40,446 nt of DNA from positions 1 through 40,446 of the forward strand of contig PMDS01000055.1 of assembly GCA_003155655.1 (NCBI GenBank). The letters run 5' to 3'. Source of the DNA: Melioribacter sp. (GTDB lineage: Bacteria > Bacteroidota > Ignavibacteria > Ignavibacteriales > Melioribacteraceae). A program made the translations under genes and the position numbers. Of the stretch, positions 18,009 to 28,611 are shown piece by piece (position 1 is the stretch's first letter; each line of letters starts with the position of its first letter). The notes under the pieces are model-generated. The model did not search any database. It was given only the letters and a program-made list of their open reading frames with translations, and had not been told where the DNA came from.

Positions 18009-19034
18009 ATGGGAATTCTTGATTTCTTTTCAACTGATGTTGCTATTGATCTTGGCACTGCAAATACTCTAATATATATTAAAGGTAAGGGAATTGTTCT
18101 TAATGAACCGTCTATTGTTGCTTTTGATAGAAATACAAAAAAAATTATTGAACTTGGAAATAAAGCAAAAGAGATGCAGGGTAGGGAACATAGAGAAATT
18201 CGCGTTACTCGGCCTATACGTGATGGGGTTATTTCAGACTTTGAAATTGCTGAAGGTATGATTCGTGCATTTATTAAAAAAGTTACTCCAAACACTTTTT
18301 CTAGCAAAAGAATAGTTATTGCTGTTCCAAGCGGGGTTACTGAAGTTGAAAAAAGAGCTGTGCGCGATGCGGCTGAACATGCTGGTGCAAAAGAGGTTCA
18401 TTTGATTGCTGAGCCTATGGCGGCTGCTATTGGTATTGGTATTGATGTCGAAGCTCCGGTCGGAAACATGGTTATTGATATTGGAGGTGGTACAACAGAG
18501 ATCGCAGTTATTGCTCTTGCCGGTATTGTTAATGAAGAATCTGTCCGCATTGCTGGCGACGAAATGAATAATGCTATTATGCAGTTCTTCAAAAAAAATC
18601 ATAATCTGCTTATTGGCGAACGTACGGCTGAATCTATTAAGTGTGAAGTTGGTAGTGCTGTTCCTCTCAAAGAAGAAATTACAATCCAGGTTAAAGGCAG
18701 GGACTTGGTTGGCGGTATTCCTAAAACAGCTGAAGTGAGCTCGGTAGAAATACGGGATGCGCTTAACGAAAATGTTGCCCTGATTATTGAATCAATTAAA
18801 CAAACTCTTGAAAGAACTCCGCCCGAATTATCTGCTGATATTCTTGATAGGGGTGTAATGCTTACTGGCGGTGGCGCTCTTTTGAAAGGGCTTGATGAAA
18901 GAATTAGGATGGAAACAAATCTGCCTGTTCATGTGGCTGATGATCCTTTAACTGCTGTTGTTAGAGGCGCTGGAAAATGTATTGAAAACTTGAATAAATA
19001 TTCTAAGGTTTTTATTCGTAAAAGAACTTACTAA
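18009..19034 (+). CDS. mreB: Rod-shape-determining actin-like protein MreB
   Basis: An actin-fold ATPase that positions the wall elongation machinery under the inner membrane. FSTDVAIDLGTANTLIY (phosphate 1), VIDIGGGTTEIAV (phosphate 2) and MLTGGGALLKGLDE (adenosine) are all present. The N-terminal GILDFF stretch is a typical membrane-binding start. ATG 18009 has GGGAGGC at 17999-18005. The protein is 341 aa. The gene heads mreB-mreC-mreD-mrdA-rodA, and its TAA overlaps the mreC ATG. Confidence 0.98.
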   Translation: MGILDFFSTDVAIDLGTANTLIYIKGKGIVLNEPSIVAFDRNTKKIIELGNKAKEMQGREHREIRVTRPIRDGVISDFEIAEGMIRAFIKKVTPNTFSSKRIVIAVPSGVTEVEKRAVRDAAEHAGAKEVHLIAEPMAAAIGIGIDVEAPVGNMVIDIGGGTTEIAVIALAGIVNEESVRIAGDEMNNAIMQFFKKNHNLLIGERTAESIKCEVGSAVPLKEEITIQVKGRDLVGGIPKTAEVSSVEIRDALNENVALIIESIKQTLERTPPELSADILDRGVMLTGGGALLKGLDERIRMETNLPVHVADDPLTAVVRGAGKCIENLNKYSKVFIRKRTY

Positions 19035-19861
19035 TGTTAAAATTTTTAAAACGCATTCTCTTTCAATTCAAAGAATATTTTCTTCTTGTTGTATTATTAG
19101 TTATTAGCTTATCATTACTTTCTACAAACGAAAAACAACAGTCTAAGCATTTAAACTCATTCGCCTTGCAAAATTTTTCTTTTTTTAGTGATGCTATAAA
19201 TTCAATGACATCAATCTTTAGAAAAGATATCTCTTATGCAAAGCTAAAAGAGGAAAATGCTGAATTAATGCTGGAAGTTAACCTTTTAAGAAAATTTAGT
19301 CTTGAAAATGAGAAACTTCGCTCTCTTATTGGTCTGAAAGATTCATCAAAGTTCCCGCTTATACCGGTAAAAGTTGTTTCCAAACTGGTTACTAAAATTC
19401 AGGGTAATTTTATTATTAACAAGGGTACTGGTAACGGAATAATTAAAGGTATGCCTGTTATATCTGAGAAAGGATTAGTGGGTATGATTATGGAAACTAC
19501 TGAAGACTGTTCTGTTGTTAGAACCCTTTATAATAGCAACCTGAATGTGGCCGTTACAATTCAAAGAGAAAATGTTGATGGGGTGCTTTCTTTTGATGGC
19601 AAGGATTTGATAATAAAAAATATACCGACTTCACAGGATATTCAAGTCGGAGACCGTGTTGAGACTTCTGATTTCAGTTCACTTTTCCCGGCATACGTTC
19701 CTATTGGCGAAATAATTCTTAAAAAAACGAATGATGTCGGTTTGCTTTATAACCTGACAGTTAGACCATTCGCTGATATTCCAGGGGCTAATGTCCTGTT
19801 TGTAATCAAGATAGTGCCAAGTAAAGAAATTAATCACCTTGAGATGAATTTGATGAAATAA
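19034..19861 (+). CDS. mreC: Rod-shape-determining protein MreC
   Basis: A periplasmic elongasome scaffold. One N-terminal membrane helix (about residues 13-29) is followed by a coiled coil (about 70-97: KLKEENAELMLEVNLLRKF), then the double beta-barrel domain with GTGNGIIKGMPVIS and GLVGMI motifs. It lies in the canonical order directly after mreB with a one-base overlap, and 6 bases before mreD. Confidence 0.95.
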   Translation: MLKFLKRILFQFKEYFLLVVLLVISLSLLSTNEKQQSKHLNSFALQNFSFFSDAINSMTSIFRKDISYAKLKEENAELMLEVNLLRKFSLENEKLRSLIGLKDSSKFPLIPVKVVSKLVTKIQGNFIINKGTGNGIIKGMPVISEKGLVGMIMETTEDCSVVRTLYNSNLNVAVTIQRENVDGVLSFDGKDLIIKNIPTSQDIQVGDRVETSDFSSLFPAYVPIGEIILKKTNDVGLLYNLTVRPFADIPGANVLFVIKIVPSKEINHLEMNLMK

Positions 19862-19867
19862 AACCTA

Positions 19868-20356
19868 ATGAATATTAAGAATTTCAAACCTATTATTTAT
19901 TTTATTCCCCTGGCTGTCATTCAATTGACTGTTATTCCATTAATTGCGGTTGATAATATTACTCCCAATATTATTTTTATACTTATAGCGTATTATACAT
20001 TAATGTTTGGGCAGTCTTATGGTACTATTCTTGGATTTGCACTTGGTTTTATTTTTGACATTATTTCCGGCGGCTTAATTGGTGCATCTATGATTTCTTT
20101 CACTCTGTCTGCTTTTATTGCAGGATACTTTTATAGCGATAATAAAATTGATTTCAATACTAAGTCGTTCTTTTTTTTGCTGATTATATTTATTTGCGGA
20201 AGTATTAATTCATTTATTTATGCGGTAATTTCAAATTCAAACACCAGTGTAAACACGTTCTATATTATTCTTTTTGAAGGATTGCTGCCTGGTCTGTATA
20301 CATCTTTATTCGGATTACCATTTGTAATTATTAGTCCAAAAAAAGGCTTGTCATGA
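19868..20356 (+). CDS. mreD: Rod-shape-determining membrane protein MreD
   Basis: A small integral membrane protein (162 aa) with about five hydrophobic helices and the family's NITPNIIFILIAYYTLMFGQ and GFALGFIFDIISGGLIGAS segments. MreD sequences diverge fast; position between mreC and the class-B PBP gene supports the call. Its end overlaps the mrdA start by 4 bases (ATGA). Confidence 0.9.
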   Translation: MNIKNFKPIIYFIPLAVIQLTVIPLIAVDNITPNIIFILIAYYTLMFGQSYGTILGFALGFIFDIISGGLIGASMISFTLSAFIAGYFYSDNKIDFNTKSFFFLLIIFICGSINSFIYAVISNSNTSVNTFYIILFEGLLPGLYTSLFGLPFVIISPKKGLS

Positions 20357-22173
20357 ACGATAGTTTGTTTGGGTCACCTATAAGAAGAAGAATAGTTTAC
20401 TTTATTGTAATAAGTTTTTTTTCTCTTTGTGTGCTTCAATTGTTTAATATGCAGATTATTCAACAGCCTCGGTATTCTGAAAAATCTGCTGAAAATAGCG
20501 TTAAGCCAATCTATCAAATGGCGCCGCGAGGCGTGTTTTATGATCGTTTTCATAGAATTCTTGTCGGTAATAAACCCTCCTTTACTTTACGCATAACACC
20601 ATCTGAATATGATAAAAAATTAACACCGTACATCGAAGCTATACTTGGTGCTTCTCCAGGTTATATAGACAAAATATTAAAACAAAATGAGTTGTATTCT
20701 AAATTCCTTCCAAGAAGAATTGCAAAGGATGTTAGTTATAAAGTTATTGCATGGTACGAAGAAAATATGTCTAAGCTTCCCGGTGTTGATTATGTCATGG
20801 AAACCCGGCGTGATTATTCCTTTGGTGTAATGGGTTCTCACATGTTTGGTTATTCAAAAGAAATACCTATGGATATCTTTCAGCAAAGAAAAGATGAATA
20901 TAGTATTGGAGATGAAATTGGTTTTAATGGTATTGAAAAATCTTACGAAGATATGTTAAGAGGAAATAAAGGAACCAGATATGTTTTAGTTGATGCAAAA
21001 CAAAAAACCATTGGACCTTATAAGAACGGTACTGAAGATCAAAATACTGTTAAGGGCGATGATCTCACCCTCACAATTGATAAAGACGCACAGCAGGTTG
21101 CAGAAGAGGCGTTCAAAGACAAACGCGGCGCTGTTGTTGCCTTGGATCCGGCTAATGGTGAAATATTGGCATTTCTAAGCGCTCCGCAATATGATCTTAA
21201 TGATTTTGCTAAAGTTACATCAACTGAAATATGGAACCAGCTTAATAATGATGAAGAGCGTCCTATGTTTAACCGCGCTACTATGTCCTATTACTCGCCC
21301 GGATCCACTTTCAAAATGGTTTCAGCTATTGCTGCTCTTGAAGATGGAATTATTGATACTACTTTCAAGGTTAATTGCAACGGCGGTTTTCAATTTGGTG
21401 ATCATTATTTTAAATGTCTTGGTCATCATGGTCCTATAAATGTTATCCATGCTATTGAACATTCGTGTAATACCTTTTTTTATCAACTCATTTTAAAAAA
21501 TGGTCTTGACCGATGGTCTTTGTATGCTAACAAATTTGGTTTTGGTAAAAAATCCGGTTTAGATATTGGCGAAGAAACTGCTGGTATTTTACCATCTACT
21601 CAGTATTATGATAAAGTCTACGGCAAAGGCAAGTGGACAAAAGGATTTTTAGTCAGCCTGGGTATTGGACAGGGTGAATTAAATGTTACTCCGATGCAGC
21701 TTGCAGAATATATTGGTCTCATTGCAAATTATGGGAAAACAGCAAAACCACATTTCTTAAAAGATTATCAGGATATTAAAACTTCTAAATTAGTTAATGT
21801 TAAACCTCAATATTATGATATTGGAATAAGCAGAAATACTTTCGACATTGTTAGAAAAGCCTTGTATTTGGTTGTTAATGCTTCTGGTACTGCTGGTAAT
21901 ATCAGGTCACAGGAACTTCAGATTGCTGGTAAAACCGGTACTGCTCAGAATACTCAAGGCAAAGAGCATTCAGTTTTTATCGGTTTTGCTCCGTATAATA
22001 ATCCAAAAATTGCTATTGCTGTTATTGTTGAAAACGCTGGTCATGGAAACGTTATTGCCGCTCCAATTGCTCGTGATATTATTAAAGCATATTTGCAAAA
22101 AGATAAAAAAAATGATCCGAAAATTCTTGCTGGTTTTAATTCTACATTAAGCGGAAAACTAAATGCAAATTAG
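20353..22173 (+). CDS. mrdA: Penicillin-binding protein 2 (elongasome transpeptidase)
   Basis: A class-B PBP anchored by an N-terminal helix (about 15-33). A dimerisation region includes [14 protein letters not shown]. The transpeptidase domain carries SxxK (Ser318-Lys321 in SPGSTFK), SxN (SCN, 371-373) and KTGTAQ (527-532). It cross-links new peptidoglycan during side-wall growth, paired with RodA, whose gene overlaps by 11 bases. The 606 aa length is standard. Confidence 0.97.
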   Translation: MNDSLFGSPIRRRIVYFIVISFFSLCVLQLFNMQIIQQPRYSEKSAENSVKPIYQMAPRGVFYDRFHRILVGNKPSFTLRITPSEYDKKLTPYIEAILGASPGYIDKILKQNELYSKFLPRRIAKDVSYKVIAWYEENMSKLPGVDYVMETRRDYSFGVMGSHMFGYSKEIPMDIFQQRKDEYSIGDEIGFNGIEKSYEDMLRGNKGTRYVLVDAKQKTIGPYKNGTEDQNTVKGDDLTLTIDKDAQQVAEEAFKDKRGAVVALDPANGEILAFLSAPQYDLNDFAKVTSTEIWNQLNNDEERPMFNRATMSYYSPGSTFKMVSAIAALEDGIIDTTFKVNCNGGFQFGDHYFKCLGHHGPINVIHAIEHSCNTFFYQLILKNGLDRWSLYANKFGFGKKSGLDIGEETAGILPSTQYYDKVYGKGKWTKGFLVSLGIGQGELNVTPMQLAEYIGLIANYGKTAKPHFLKDYQDIKTSKLVNVKPQYYDIGISRNTFDIVRKALYLVVNASGTAGNIRSQELQIAGKTGTAQNTQGKEHSVFIGFAPYNNPKIAIAVIVENAGHGNVIAAPIARDIIKAYLQKDKKNDPKILAGFNSTLSGKLNAN

Positions 22174-23392
22174 TTATAAGCTGCAGGATAGATTTGACTT
22201 CGCTATTTTTATTCCGACTATTATTTTAATAATCTTCGGACTCCTTGCAATTTTCAGCTCCACTTATAGTCATCCAACTGCTCATGGGAATTTTCAAAAG
22301 CAGGTTTTTTTTGTTGTAGTTTCTATTATTGCTTTTCTTATCACATTTTCTTTGCCCCAGCGCACTTTCAACGTTTTTGCTATTGGGATTTATTTTGCGT
22401 CTTTATTCTTTTTGGTTGCTGTGCTTATTGCTGGTAAAACTATATTTGGAGCAAAAGCCTGGTTTGGAATTGGGGGTTTTGGTTTCCAGCCTTCTGAATT
22501 TGCTAAGCTTGGTACTATTTTAATGCTTGCATCATGGTTAACTTATAAAAACCGTGATATTAATAACCTTAAAGATATTGGCGTGGCTTTCATGATTGGC
22601 TTTGCTCCAATTATGTTAATCATGTTAGAACCGGATACGGGTACTTCAATTGTTTTTTCAATCATAACTGTAGCTATCATTTTTTGGAGCGGTATAAGTC
22701 TGTTTGGTATGTTTGTTGTAATTTCTCCTCTGATTGTAGTTCTGGCTTCAATGCTGGGTACTATTGCATTTATTATTGCTCTATTATTAGTTGTTGCCGC
22801 TCTTTTCTTTTTTAAAAAAGATATTTTTAATTGCGTTGTTGTTTTTGTTATTAATTTATCCTCCGGCTTTTTCTTTGACTATATTTATAAAGTCCTAAAA
22901 CCGCACCAGCAAAAAAGAATTTTAACTTTTCTGGACCCTACTTCAGATCCGCTTGGTTCGGGTTATAATGCTCTTCAGGCTAAGGTTGCTATTGGTTCAG
23001 GTGGAATATTAGGTAAAGGATATCTGCATGGAAATCAAACTCAACTTAGATTTATTCCTGCACAATGGACTGATTTTATATATTGCGTAATTGGTGAAGA
23101 ATTCGGATTTATTGGAAGTATTATTGTTATAACTTGTTTCTTTATAATATTTATTAGATTATTAAAATTATCTTCTAATGCTAAAGATCAATTTAGTGTT
23201 CTGGTAATTATTGGTGTGCTCACACTTTTATTTTCTCATTTCGCTATTAATGTGGGGATGAATCTGGGTATTACACCGGTTATTGGTTTACCTCTACCAT
23301 TCCTTAGTTATGGCGGCAGTTCTCTTTTAGTGAATATGATTTTGATTGGTATTGTATTAAATATTTATAAAAATAGAAAACTTCATACTTGA
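22163..23392 (+). CDS. rodA: RodA peptidoglycan glycosyltransferase (SEDS family)
   Basis: A polytopic protein with about ten membrane segments and the SEDS signatures [19 protein letters not shown], the large periplasmic loop with [32 protein letters not shown] and [18 protein letters not shown]. It polymerises lipid II with PBP2. It ends the rod operon; pyrF begins immediately after its TGA. Confidence 0.97.
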   Translation: MQISYKLQDRFDFAIFIPTIILIIFGLLAIFSSTYSHPTAHGNFQKQVFFVVVSIIAFLITFSLPQRTFNVFAIGIYFASLFFLVAVLIAGKTIFGAKAWFGIGGFGFQPSEFAKLGTILMLASWLTYKNRDINNLKDIGVAFMIGFAPIMLIMLEPDTGTSIVFSIITVAIIFWSGISLFGMFVVISPLIVVLASMLGTIAFIIALLLVVAALFFFKKDIFNCVVVFVINLSSGFFFDYIYKVLKPHQQKRILTFLDPTSDPLGSGYNALQAKVAIGSGGILGKGYLHGNQTQLRFIPAQWTDFIYCVIGEEFGFIGSIIVITCFFIIFIRLLKLSSNAKDQFSVLVIIGVLTLLFSHFAINVGMNLGITPVIGLPLPFLSYGGSSLLVNMILIGIVLNIYKNRKLHT

Positions 23393-23401
23393 GTGTTTTT
23401 A

Positions 23402-24208
23402 ATGGATGCTAATCAGAAATTACAGAAAAAATTTGATGATGGTTTTCATATTTGTGTTGGACTTGATACTGATATTAAAAAAATTCCCGGATTCCTATTA
23501 TCATGTAAAAACCCTATCCTCGAATTCAATAAAATAATTATTGATAGCACCTTTAAACATGCAGCATCTTACAAAATTAATTTCGCCTTTTATGAGTTGT
23601 ATGGCTCAAAAGGATTTGATGATATATCACAAACACTTGAATTAATTCCTAATGATGTCTTAACTATCGCTGACGCTAAAAGAGGGGATATTGGAAATAC
23701 CTCGCAAATGTATGCGCAATCCATTTTTAATTATTTTAATTTCGATGCTGTTACTTTAAATCCATTCATGGGTTTTGATTCCCTTAGCCCTTTTTTAGAA
23801 TATCCGGATAAATTAAATTTTATTCTTGCTTTAACATCAAACAATGGCGCTAAAGATTTTGAAAAACTGATGTTATCTAATAACAAATTTCTCTTCCAGC
23901 ATGTAATTCAAACGGTTAATGGTTGGAACACAAATAATAACTGTGGAATTGTTTTTGGGGCAACTAATGTAAAAGAACTTGAAGAAAACATTCAATCTTT
24001 CAATTCTATGCCAATTCTCCTGCCTGGTGTTGGAGCTCAGGGTGGAAGCCTGGAGGATGTTGCAAATACTTTTTCTTTACACAAAAAAAAGAATTATTTA
24101 GTAAATATCAGCCGTGCTCTCCTTTATTTAGATAATTCTGACAATCTAAGTATTAGTGTTGCCAAAGCCATTAAAGACCTTAACTCTATTATTCAAATTT
24201 ATATTTAA
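23402..24208 (+). CDS. pyrF: Orotidine 5'-phosphate decarboxylase
   Basis: The last step of UMP synthesis. The catalytic LTIADAKRGDIGNTS (Asp-x-Lys-x-x-Asp) and the VTLNPFMGFDSLSPF phosphate-side motif mark the longer type-2 PyrF family (about 270 aa). LLPGVGAQGG is the second phosphate-binding loop. GTG 23393 directly abuts rodA's stop; ATG 23402 three codons later is the more usual start, and no RBS decides between them. It pairs functionally with pyrG in the same block. Confidence 0.94.
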   Translation: MDANQKLQKKFDDGFHICVGLDTDIKKIPGFLLSCKNPILEFNKIIIDSTFKHAASYKINFAFYELYGSKGFDDISQTLELIPNDVLTIADAKRGDIGNTSQMYAQSIFNYFNFDAVTLNPFMGFDSLSPFLEYPDKLNFILALTSNNGAKDFEKLMLSNNKFLFQHVIQTVNGWNTNNNCGIVFGATNVKELEENIQSFNSMPILLPGVGAQGGSLEDVANTFSLHKKKNYLVNISRALLYLDNSDNLSISVAKAIKDLNSIIQIYI

Positions 24209-24271
24209 AAGTTTATAGCTTTTACGATTTCATTATATTAAATTATTTAAGGAAAACATTTCATTCAGGGC

Positions 24272-25780
24272 GTGCCATCGCCTTTCAATGGTGATGAGAT
24301 GGATGGTAATAATTTCAACTTAAGCGAAAAAAACCTTTACGAGATCTGGAAGGGGCAGAATTTTAAAAACTCTCTTAAAACTTCTGACGGTGAAATTATT
24401 TCAGTTCTTGAAATTGGTACACACAATACGGATTCAGCTGGTCCGGATTTTAAAAATGCCCGTATCAGAATTGGTAATTTTACTTTTGTTGGTGATATTG
24501 AAATTGATAGTAATTACAGCGACTGGAAATCTCACGGTCATAATATTGATAGTAAATACTCCAAGGTTGTTCTTCACGTTACTCTTCAAAACAAAAATAA
24601 TTACGGGTATGTTTATACGCGCGACGGCAGAAAAGTTCCTTCTATTTATTTATCAGAACAGATTGACCCTGAAATATTTAAAAAAATAACTGTTGAAAAT
24701 AATAATAAAAAAAATGAAGCTAGTGGTATAAAGTGTTCCAATAGCATTAAAAAGATATCTGATAATGAAAAAGAGAAATTTGTACAAAAATTGGGAGTGA
24801 TAAGGTTTGAGAAAAAATGCAGCAAAATTTTTCAGCGTATTAAGGAACTCCACTTTCTAAAGGAATTAAACGTTAAAGAGCCTGTAATTTCTTATGATCT
24901 TACAGCAGAGTTTCAACAGCGAAAATATACTCACTCTGAACTGGCAGTTAAAGAAATATGGCAGCAGCTTTTTTATGAATTGATTTTTGAAGCTTTAGGG
25001 TATTCAAAAAATAAAATACAAATGGTTAATCTTGCTCAAGCCGCTAATATTAATTTTATTAAAAATATTGAAAAGGACGGAATCATTATTGAAAAATATG
25101 AGGCTGTTTTATTCAAAATTAGCGGTTTAACAAAAGATCAGGGTGCTGTATCAGAAATGCATGCTAAAAATTATTTGGAAAGGTCTTCACTTCTCTGGAA
25201 TTCCATTTCACCATTCTATGATGGGAAAATTTTTGAAGAAACTGACTGGCATTTTTTCAGGCTGCGTCCTCAAAATTTTCCTACTGTTAGAATAGCTGGT
25301 GGTGCTCGAATTCTTTACGCCATTCTTTATAATGATTTGATTTCAACTATAGTTAAAAAGATAACGGAAATTAACAACTTATCTGTTCTTATTAATTCAC
25401 TTCGTTCACTTTTTGTTATTAAAACTGACGGATTTTGGAAAAAACACTATGTCTTTGATCAATTAACTGAAAGTGAAATAAAATATTTCGTTGGAGCTTC
25501 TCGTGCCGATGAAATTGTAGTTAATGTTATTATTCCGTTCTTTGCTGTCTATTTCGATGTGTTTGGTCATTCAGCTAATTCAAAAAAGATTGTTAAACTT
25601 TATAGCATGTATCAGCAAAAATCCGAAAATCAAATAATAATTGATGTTGCGCAGGCTTTGGATTTTGGCGAGCAATTGAAAAAAACTGTTCTTGCCCAGG
25701 GAATGCTTGAACTGTTCAGGAATTATTGTTCTAAAAATAAATGTTTGGAATGTGAAATTGGTAAAACAATATTCAACTAG
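24272..25780 (+). CDS. DUF2851 family protein of unknown function
   Basis: Matches the DUF2851 pattern: LYEIWKGQNF near the N-terminus, VLEIGTHNTDSAGPDFKNARIRIG, VGDIEIDSNYSDWKSHGH, and later LRPQNFPTVRIAGGARIL. It ends with a small Cys cluster (NYCSKNKCLECEIGK). The function is unknown. The start is GTG 24272 or ATG 24299; neither has a clear RBS. The 3' end overlaps by 4 bases the end of the convergent nuclease-like gene. Confidence 0.82.
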   Translation: MPSPFNGDEMDGNNFNLSEKNLYEIWKGQNFKNSLKTSDGEIISVLEIGTHNTDSAGPDFKNARIRIGNFTFVGDIEIDSNYSDWKSHGHNIDSKYSKVVLHVTLQNKNNYGYVYTRDGRKVPSIYLSEQIDPEIFKKITVENNNKKNEASGIKCSNSIKKISDNEKEKFVQKLGVIRFEKKCSKIFQRIKELHFLKELNVKEPVISYDLTAEFQQRKYTHSELAVKEIWQQLFYELIFEALGYSKNKIQMVNLAQAANINFIKNIEKDGIIIEKYEAVLFKISGLTKDQGAVSEMHAKNYLERSSLLWNSISPFYDGKIFEETDWHFFRLRPQNFPTVRIAGGARILYAILYNDLISTIVKKITEINNLSVLINSLRSLFVIKTDGFWKKHYVFDQLTESEIKYFVGASRADEIVVNVIIPFFAVYFDVFGHSANSKKIVKLYSMYQQKSENQIIIDVAQALDFGEQLKKTVLAQGMLELFRNYCSKNKCLECEIGKTIFN

Positions 25781-26379
25781 TTGGGGCTGCTCATTTTATT
25801 AATTTCATCACGCAGTTTGGCAGCTCTCTCATAATCTTCCTTTTCAATTGCCTCTCGTAGTAAATCCTGTAAATGGGCTAATTTTGTTTCTGGAATATTT
25901 TTCTTAGGTCCTTTTGCATCAAGATCTTTTTCTTCAGTTACTTCATGGATTTCTTCTTCACTGTCTTCACTCGAAGGAACAAATGCAGCAAGTTTCATTA
26001 CATCTTCCGCAACAAAAAGAGGTGTGCCGGTTCTTACTGCAAGCGCAATTGCATCGCTTGGGCGGGAATCAATTTCGTTTGTAATTGTAGACATCTCAAG
26101 CTTTATCTTGGCATAGAATGTATTTTCTTTTAGTTCATTTATAATAATTTCTGTTATCGACGCGCCAAGATTATCAATTACATTTTTTAAGAGATCATGA
26201 GTGAGAGGTCTTGGCGGTTTGATCCCTTCCATCTCTAATGCAATTGATTGTGCTTCAAATTGACCAATAATTATCGGAAGGCGGCGTACTCCATAAACTT
26301 CTTTTAACAACAAAGCATACGCGCCGCCTGCTGAGGGGCTTGCTGAAAGTCCTAATATTTCAACTTGTACTTTATGCAC
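25777..26379 (-). CDS. Bifunctional nuclease (BFN/DUF151) family protein with UvrB/UvrC motif
   Basis: Residues 1-135 are the BFN/DUF151 domain, with LPIIIGQFEAQSIALEMEG and the hallmark IDSRPSDAIALAVRTGTPLFV. An acidic linker leads to a C-terminal UvrB/UvrC-interaction helix pair (LLREAIEKEDYERAAKLRDEI, about 170-195). Family proteins have reported DNase/RNase activity; the role here is inferred. It is last in etfB-etfA-bfn, 11 bases after etfA. Confidence 0.88.
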   Translation of the reverse strand: MHKVQVEILGLSASPSAGGAYALLLKEVYGVRRLPIIIGQFEAQSIALEMEGIKPPRPLTHDLLKNVIDNLGASITEIIINELKENTFYAKIKLEMSTITNEIDSRPSDAIALAVRTGTPLFVAEDVMKLAAFVPSSEDSEEEIHEVTEEKDLDAKGPKKNIPETKLAHLQDLLREAIEKEDYERAAKLRDEINKMSSPN

Positions 26380-26390
26380 AATTCCTTCTG

Positions 26391-27356
26391 TTATTTTATT
26401 TTCTTAATCTCTTCTATCATTGAAGGTACAATTTCAAATATATCGCCAACAATTCCATAATCTGCTATCTGAAAAATTGGTGCGTCTTTATCCTTGTTTA
26501 CAGCTACAATGTATTTTGAGGAACGCATACCTGCAAGATGCTGAATTGCACCGGAAATACCAAGCGCAACATACAAATTTGGTGAAACAGTTTTTCCGGT
26601 CTGGCCTACTTGCTCTGAATGTGGTCTCCAGCCGGCATCTACAACTGCTCTTGATGCTCCTACTGCTCCTCCAAGTGTTGATGCAAGTTCCTCTACTAAA
26701 TGGAAATGCTCTGGTCCCTTCATTCCTCTGCCGCCTGATACTATAATATCTGCCTCTGCTACATCTAGTTTTCCTTCAGATTTTTTGAGATCAGTAACTT
26801 TTACATTCAAGTTTGGAGGATCTATTTCTATAACATTTATTTCAGCTTTCGCGTCTGTTAAAGTACCTGGATTGAAAACATTAGGTCTTAAAGCATAAAC
26901 CTTTTTCGCTGAATTTATTTTCAAATCTACTAATGCTTTACCTGCATAAACTGGTCTTGTTGCAATTATTTCTTCATTTTCAAAATTAAGTGCCACACAA
27001 TCCATTGCAAGTCCGGCGTCAATTTTAACTGATACGTAGGGTGCTAAATCCTTCCCAAGTGCACTCGCACTAAAAACGGCAATGTTAAAAATGTTTTCAT
27101 TAATGAATTTTGCAATTAAACTGCTGTATGCACTGGATGAGTAATTTGCCAGTTCTTTATTTTTTAGATGGGTTACCTTTGAAACGCCGTATTTTCCAAG
27201 ATCTTCCAATCCTTCAATTGAATTCCCTATAGCTAAAGCTTCCACACTACCGGCAAGTTTAAGTGCCATATTTGAACCAACCTTGGCAGCTTCCAAAGAC
27301 GATTTTTTTACTTGTCCGTTTCTCTGTTCAATATAAACTAGAATTTTATTTGACAT
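26391..27356 (-). CDS. etfA: Electron transfer flavoprotein alpha subunit
   Basis: The C-terminal FAD domain shows VSGGRGMKGPEHF, GASRAVVDAGWRPHSEQVGQTG and ALGISGAIQHLAGM, ending in GIVGDIFEIVP. It forms a heterodimer with EtfB (gene 10 bases upstream) to pass electrons from acyl-CoA and other dehydrogenases to the quinone pool. At 321 aa it is typical. AAGGGAAA precedes the ATG. A functional link to the acyl-CoA synthetase at 31277 (fatty acid oxidation) is plausible. Confidence 0.97.
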   Translation of the reverse strand: MSNKILVYIEQRNGQVKKSSLEAAKVGSNMALKLAGSVEALAIGNSIEGLEDLGKYGVSKVTHLKNKELANYSSSAYSSLIAKFINENIFNIAVFSASALGKDLAPYVSVKIDAGLAMDCVALNFENEEIIATRPVYAGKALVDLKINSAKKVYALRPNVFNPGTLTDAKAEINVIEIDPPNLNVKVTDLKKSEGKLDVAEADIIVSGGRGMKGPEHFHLVEELASTLGGAVGASRAVVDAGWRPHSEQVGQTGKTVSPNLYVALGISGAIQHLAGMRSSKYIVAVNKDKDAPIFQIADYGIVGDIFEIVPSMIEEIKKIK

Positions 27357-27366
27357 ACATTTTCCC

Positions 27367-28113
27367 TTAAATTACTTTGGCTTCTTCTCTTAATAATCTA
27401 ATTAGTTCAGGAACTACTGTAGCGTCACTGCCTAAAATCTTACCTGCCTGTTTTCCCATCGGTTTTTTCATTGAACGAACTTCTATGTAATTATTTGCAG
27501 CAACCGGTAGTTTTTCAATTATCTCTTTCTTTTTTGCCGACATAATACCTTTTAATGAAGCATAACGTGGTTCATTCAAACCCTTTTGAGTTGTAATAAC
27601 GGCTGGCAGGGTTGTTTCAACTATTTCTTTACCGCCTTCAATTTCTCTTTCACAATTAATTTTACTGCCGTCAAACGAAAAACTTACTGCAACTGATATG
27701 CAATTATAACCAAGAAGTTCTGCCGTCAACTGACCGACAATTGAGTTATCGTGATCAACAGATTGTTTTCCGCAAAAAACAAGTTCTGCGCCTTGAGCCT
27801 TAATTTCTTCTGCTAATGCACGTGCAACAGATAAGGAATCGCGGTAACTTTCATCTTTTAGAAGTACAGCATTATCAATTCCCATTGCCAAAGCTTTGCG
27901 TAAAGTTTCTTTATTTGCATCTCCGCCCAGGCTTATTGCAACAGTTTCGCCGCCAAGTTTTTCTTTTGTCTTTAATGCTTCCTCAATTGCAAATTCATCA
28001 TAAGGATTAACTACAAATGTTACTCCATTGGCATCTATATTTTTGCCATCACTTCCAATATTAATTTTAGCAGCTGTATCCGGAACGTGACTTACGCAGA
28101 CTGCAATTTTCAT
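27367..28113 (-). CDS. etfB: Electron transfer flavoprotein beta subunit
   Basis: The AMP-binding partner of EtfA. VNPYDEFAIEEALKTKEK, VFCGKQSVDHDNSIVGQLTAELLG and the C-terminal region are characteristic. GGAGG sits 6 bases before the ATG on the minus strand (28119-28123). It starts the minus-strand operon etfB-etfA-bfn, divergent from clpS with 123 bases between. Confidence 0.97.
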   Translation of the reverse strand: MKIAVCVSHVPDTAAKINIGSDGKNIDANGVTFVVNPYDEFAIEEALKTKEKLGGETVAISLGGDANKETLRKALAMGIDNAVLLKDESYRDSLSVARALAEEIKAQGAELVFCGKQSVDHDNSIVGQLTAELLGYNCISVAVSFSFDGSKINCEREIEGGKEIVETTLPAVITTQKGLNEPRYASLKGIMSAKKKEIIEKLPVAANNYIEVRSMKKPMGKQAGKILGSDATVVPELIRLLREEAKVI

Positions 28114-28236
28114 TTAGCCTCCAAAGCTTATTAATTTCATTGATTGAAAGAAACCAAACTATCTTTTCACAAATATAATTAAAATTTTTTTTTGTGATGC
28201 AATTTTATATTTTATCTCCTTAATTAGAGTGAAAAT

Positions 28237-28524
28237 ATGCTCGAAGATAAACCATCTGATATAATTGAGACCGAAAATGATGAAAAAGCGGGTATTAAGC
28301 AGCCGTACAAGGTACTCCTTTTTAATGACGACTGGCATTCTTTTGATGATGTGATCAATCAATTAATTAAAGCTGTTAAATGCAGTTACGAAGAAGCCCG
28401 TACTTTTGCTTTTGAAGCTCATGTTAAAGGAAAAGCTGTTGTTTTCAATGGTGAATTAAGTGAGTGCTTAAAAATTACTTCTATTCTTGAAGAAATTGAG
28501 CTTCATACTCAAATTATTTCTTAA
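28237..28524 (+). CDS. clpS: ClpS-like adaptor of the Clp protease
   Basis: Residues about 20-93 form the ClpS fold: YKVLLFNDDWHSFDDVI (canonical NDDxTPMEFV form), then EARTFAFEAHVKGKAVVFNG, matching the helix and strand where the His of the N-degron pocket lies, and LKITSILEEIEL. ClpS delivers N-end-rule substrates to ClpAP. The gene stands alone; the clpA partner is not in the window. DDWHSFDD deviates from DDxTPM, so substrate preference may differ. Confidence 0.88.
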   Translation: MLEDKPSDIIETENDEKAGIKQPYKVLLFNDDWHSFDDVINQLIKAVKCSYEEARTFAFEAHVKGKAVVFNGELSECLKITSILEEIELHTQIIS

Positions 28525-28567
28525 TTTACAAAAATTTTTTACTGGCAAAATTGGATACGAAAATCCT

Positions 28568-28575
28568 TATATTTG
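28568..28575 (+). promoter_or_regulatory. Possible Bacteroidetes-type -7 box before ychF
   Basis: TATATTTG fits the TAnnTTTG -7 consensus of Bacteroidetes promoters and lies 36 bases before ATG 28612. No properly spaced -33 TTTG is seen, so support is partial. If real, the TTG at 28573 inside it cannot be the gene start. Confidence 0.3.
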
Positions 28576-28611
28576 AAAAGAATTTCTCTATTATTAATTT
28601 CGGGCAATAAA

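Noticed and set aside
24207-24223. AAAAG ... CTTTT hairpin after pyrF as a terminator.
   Set aside because: Only a 5-bp A/T-rich stem without a T-run; read-through to the DUF2851 gene is equally likely.
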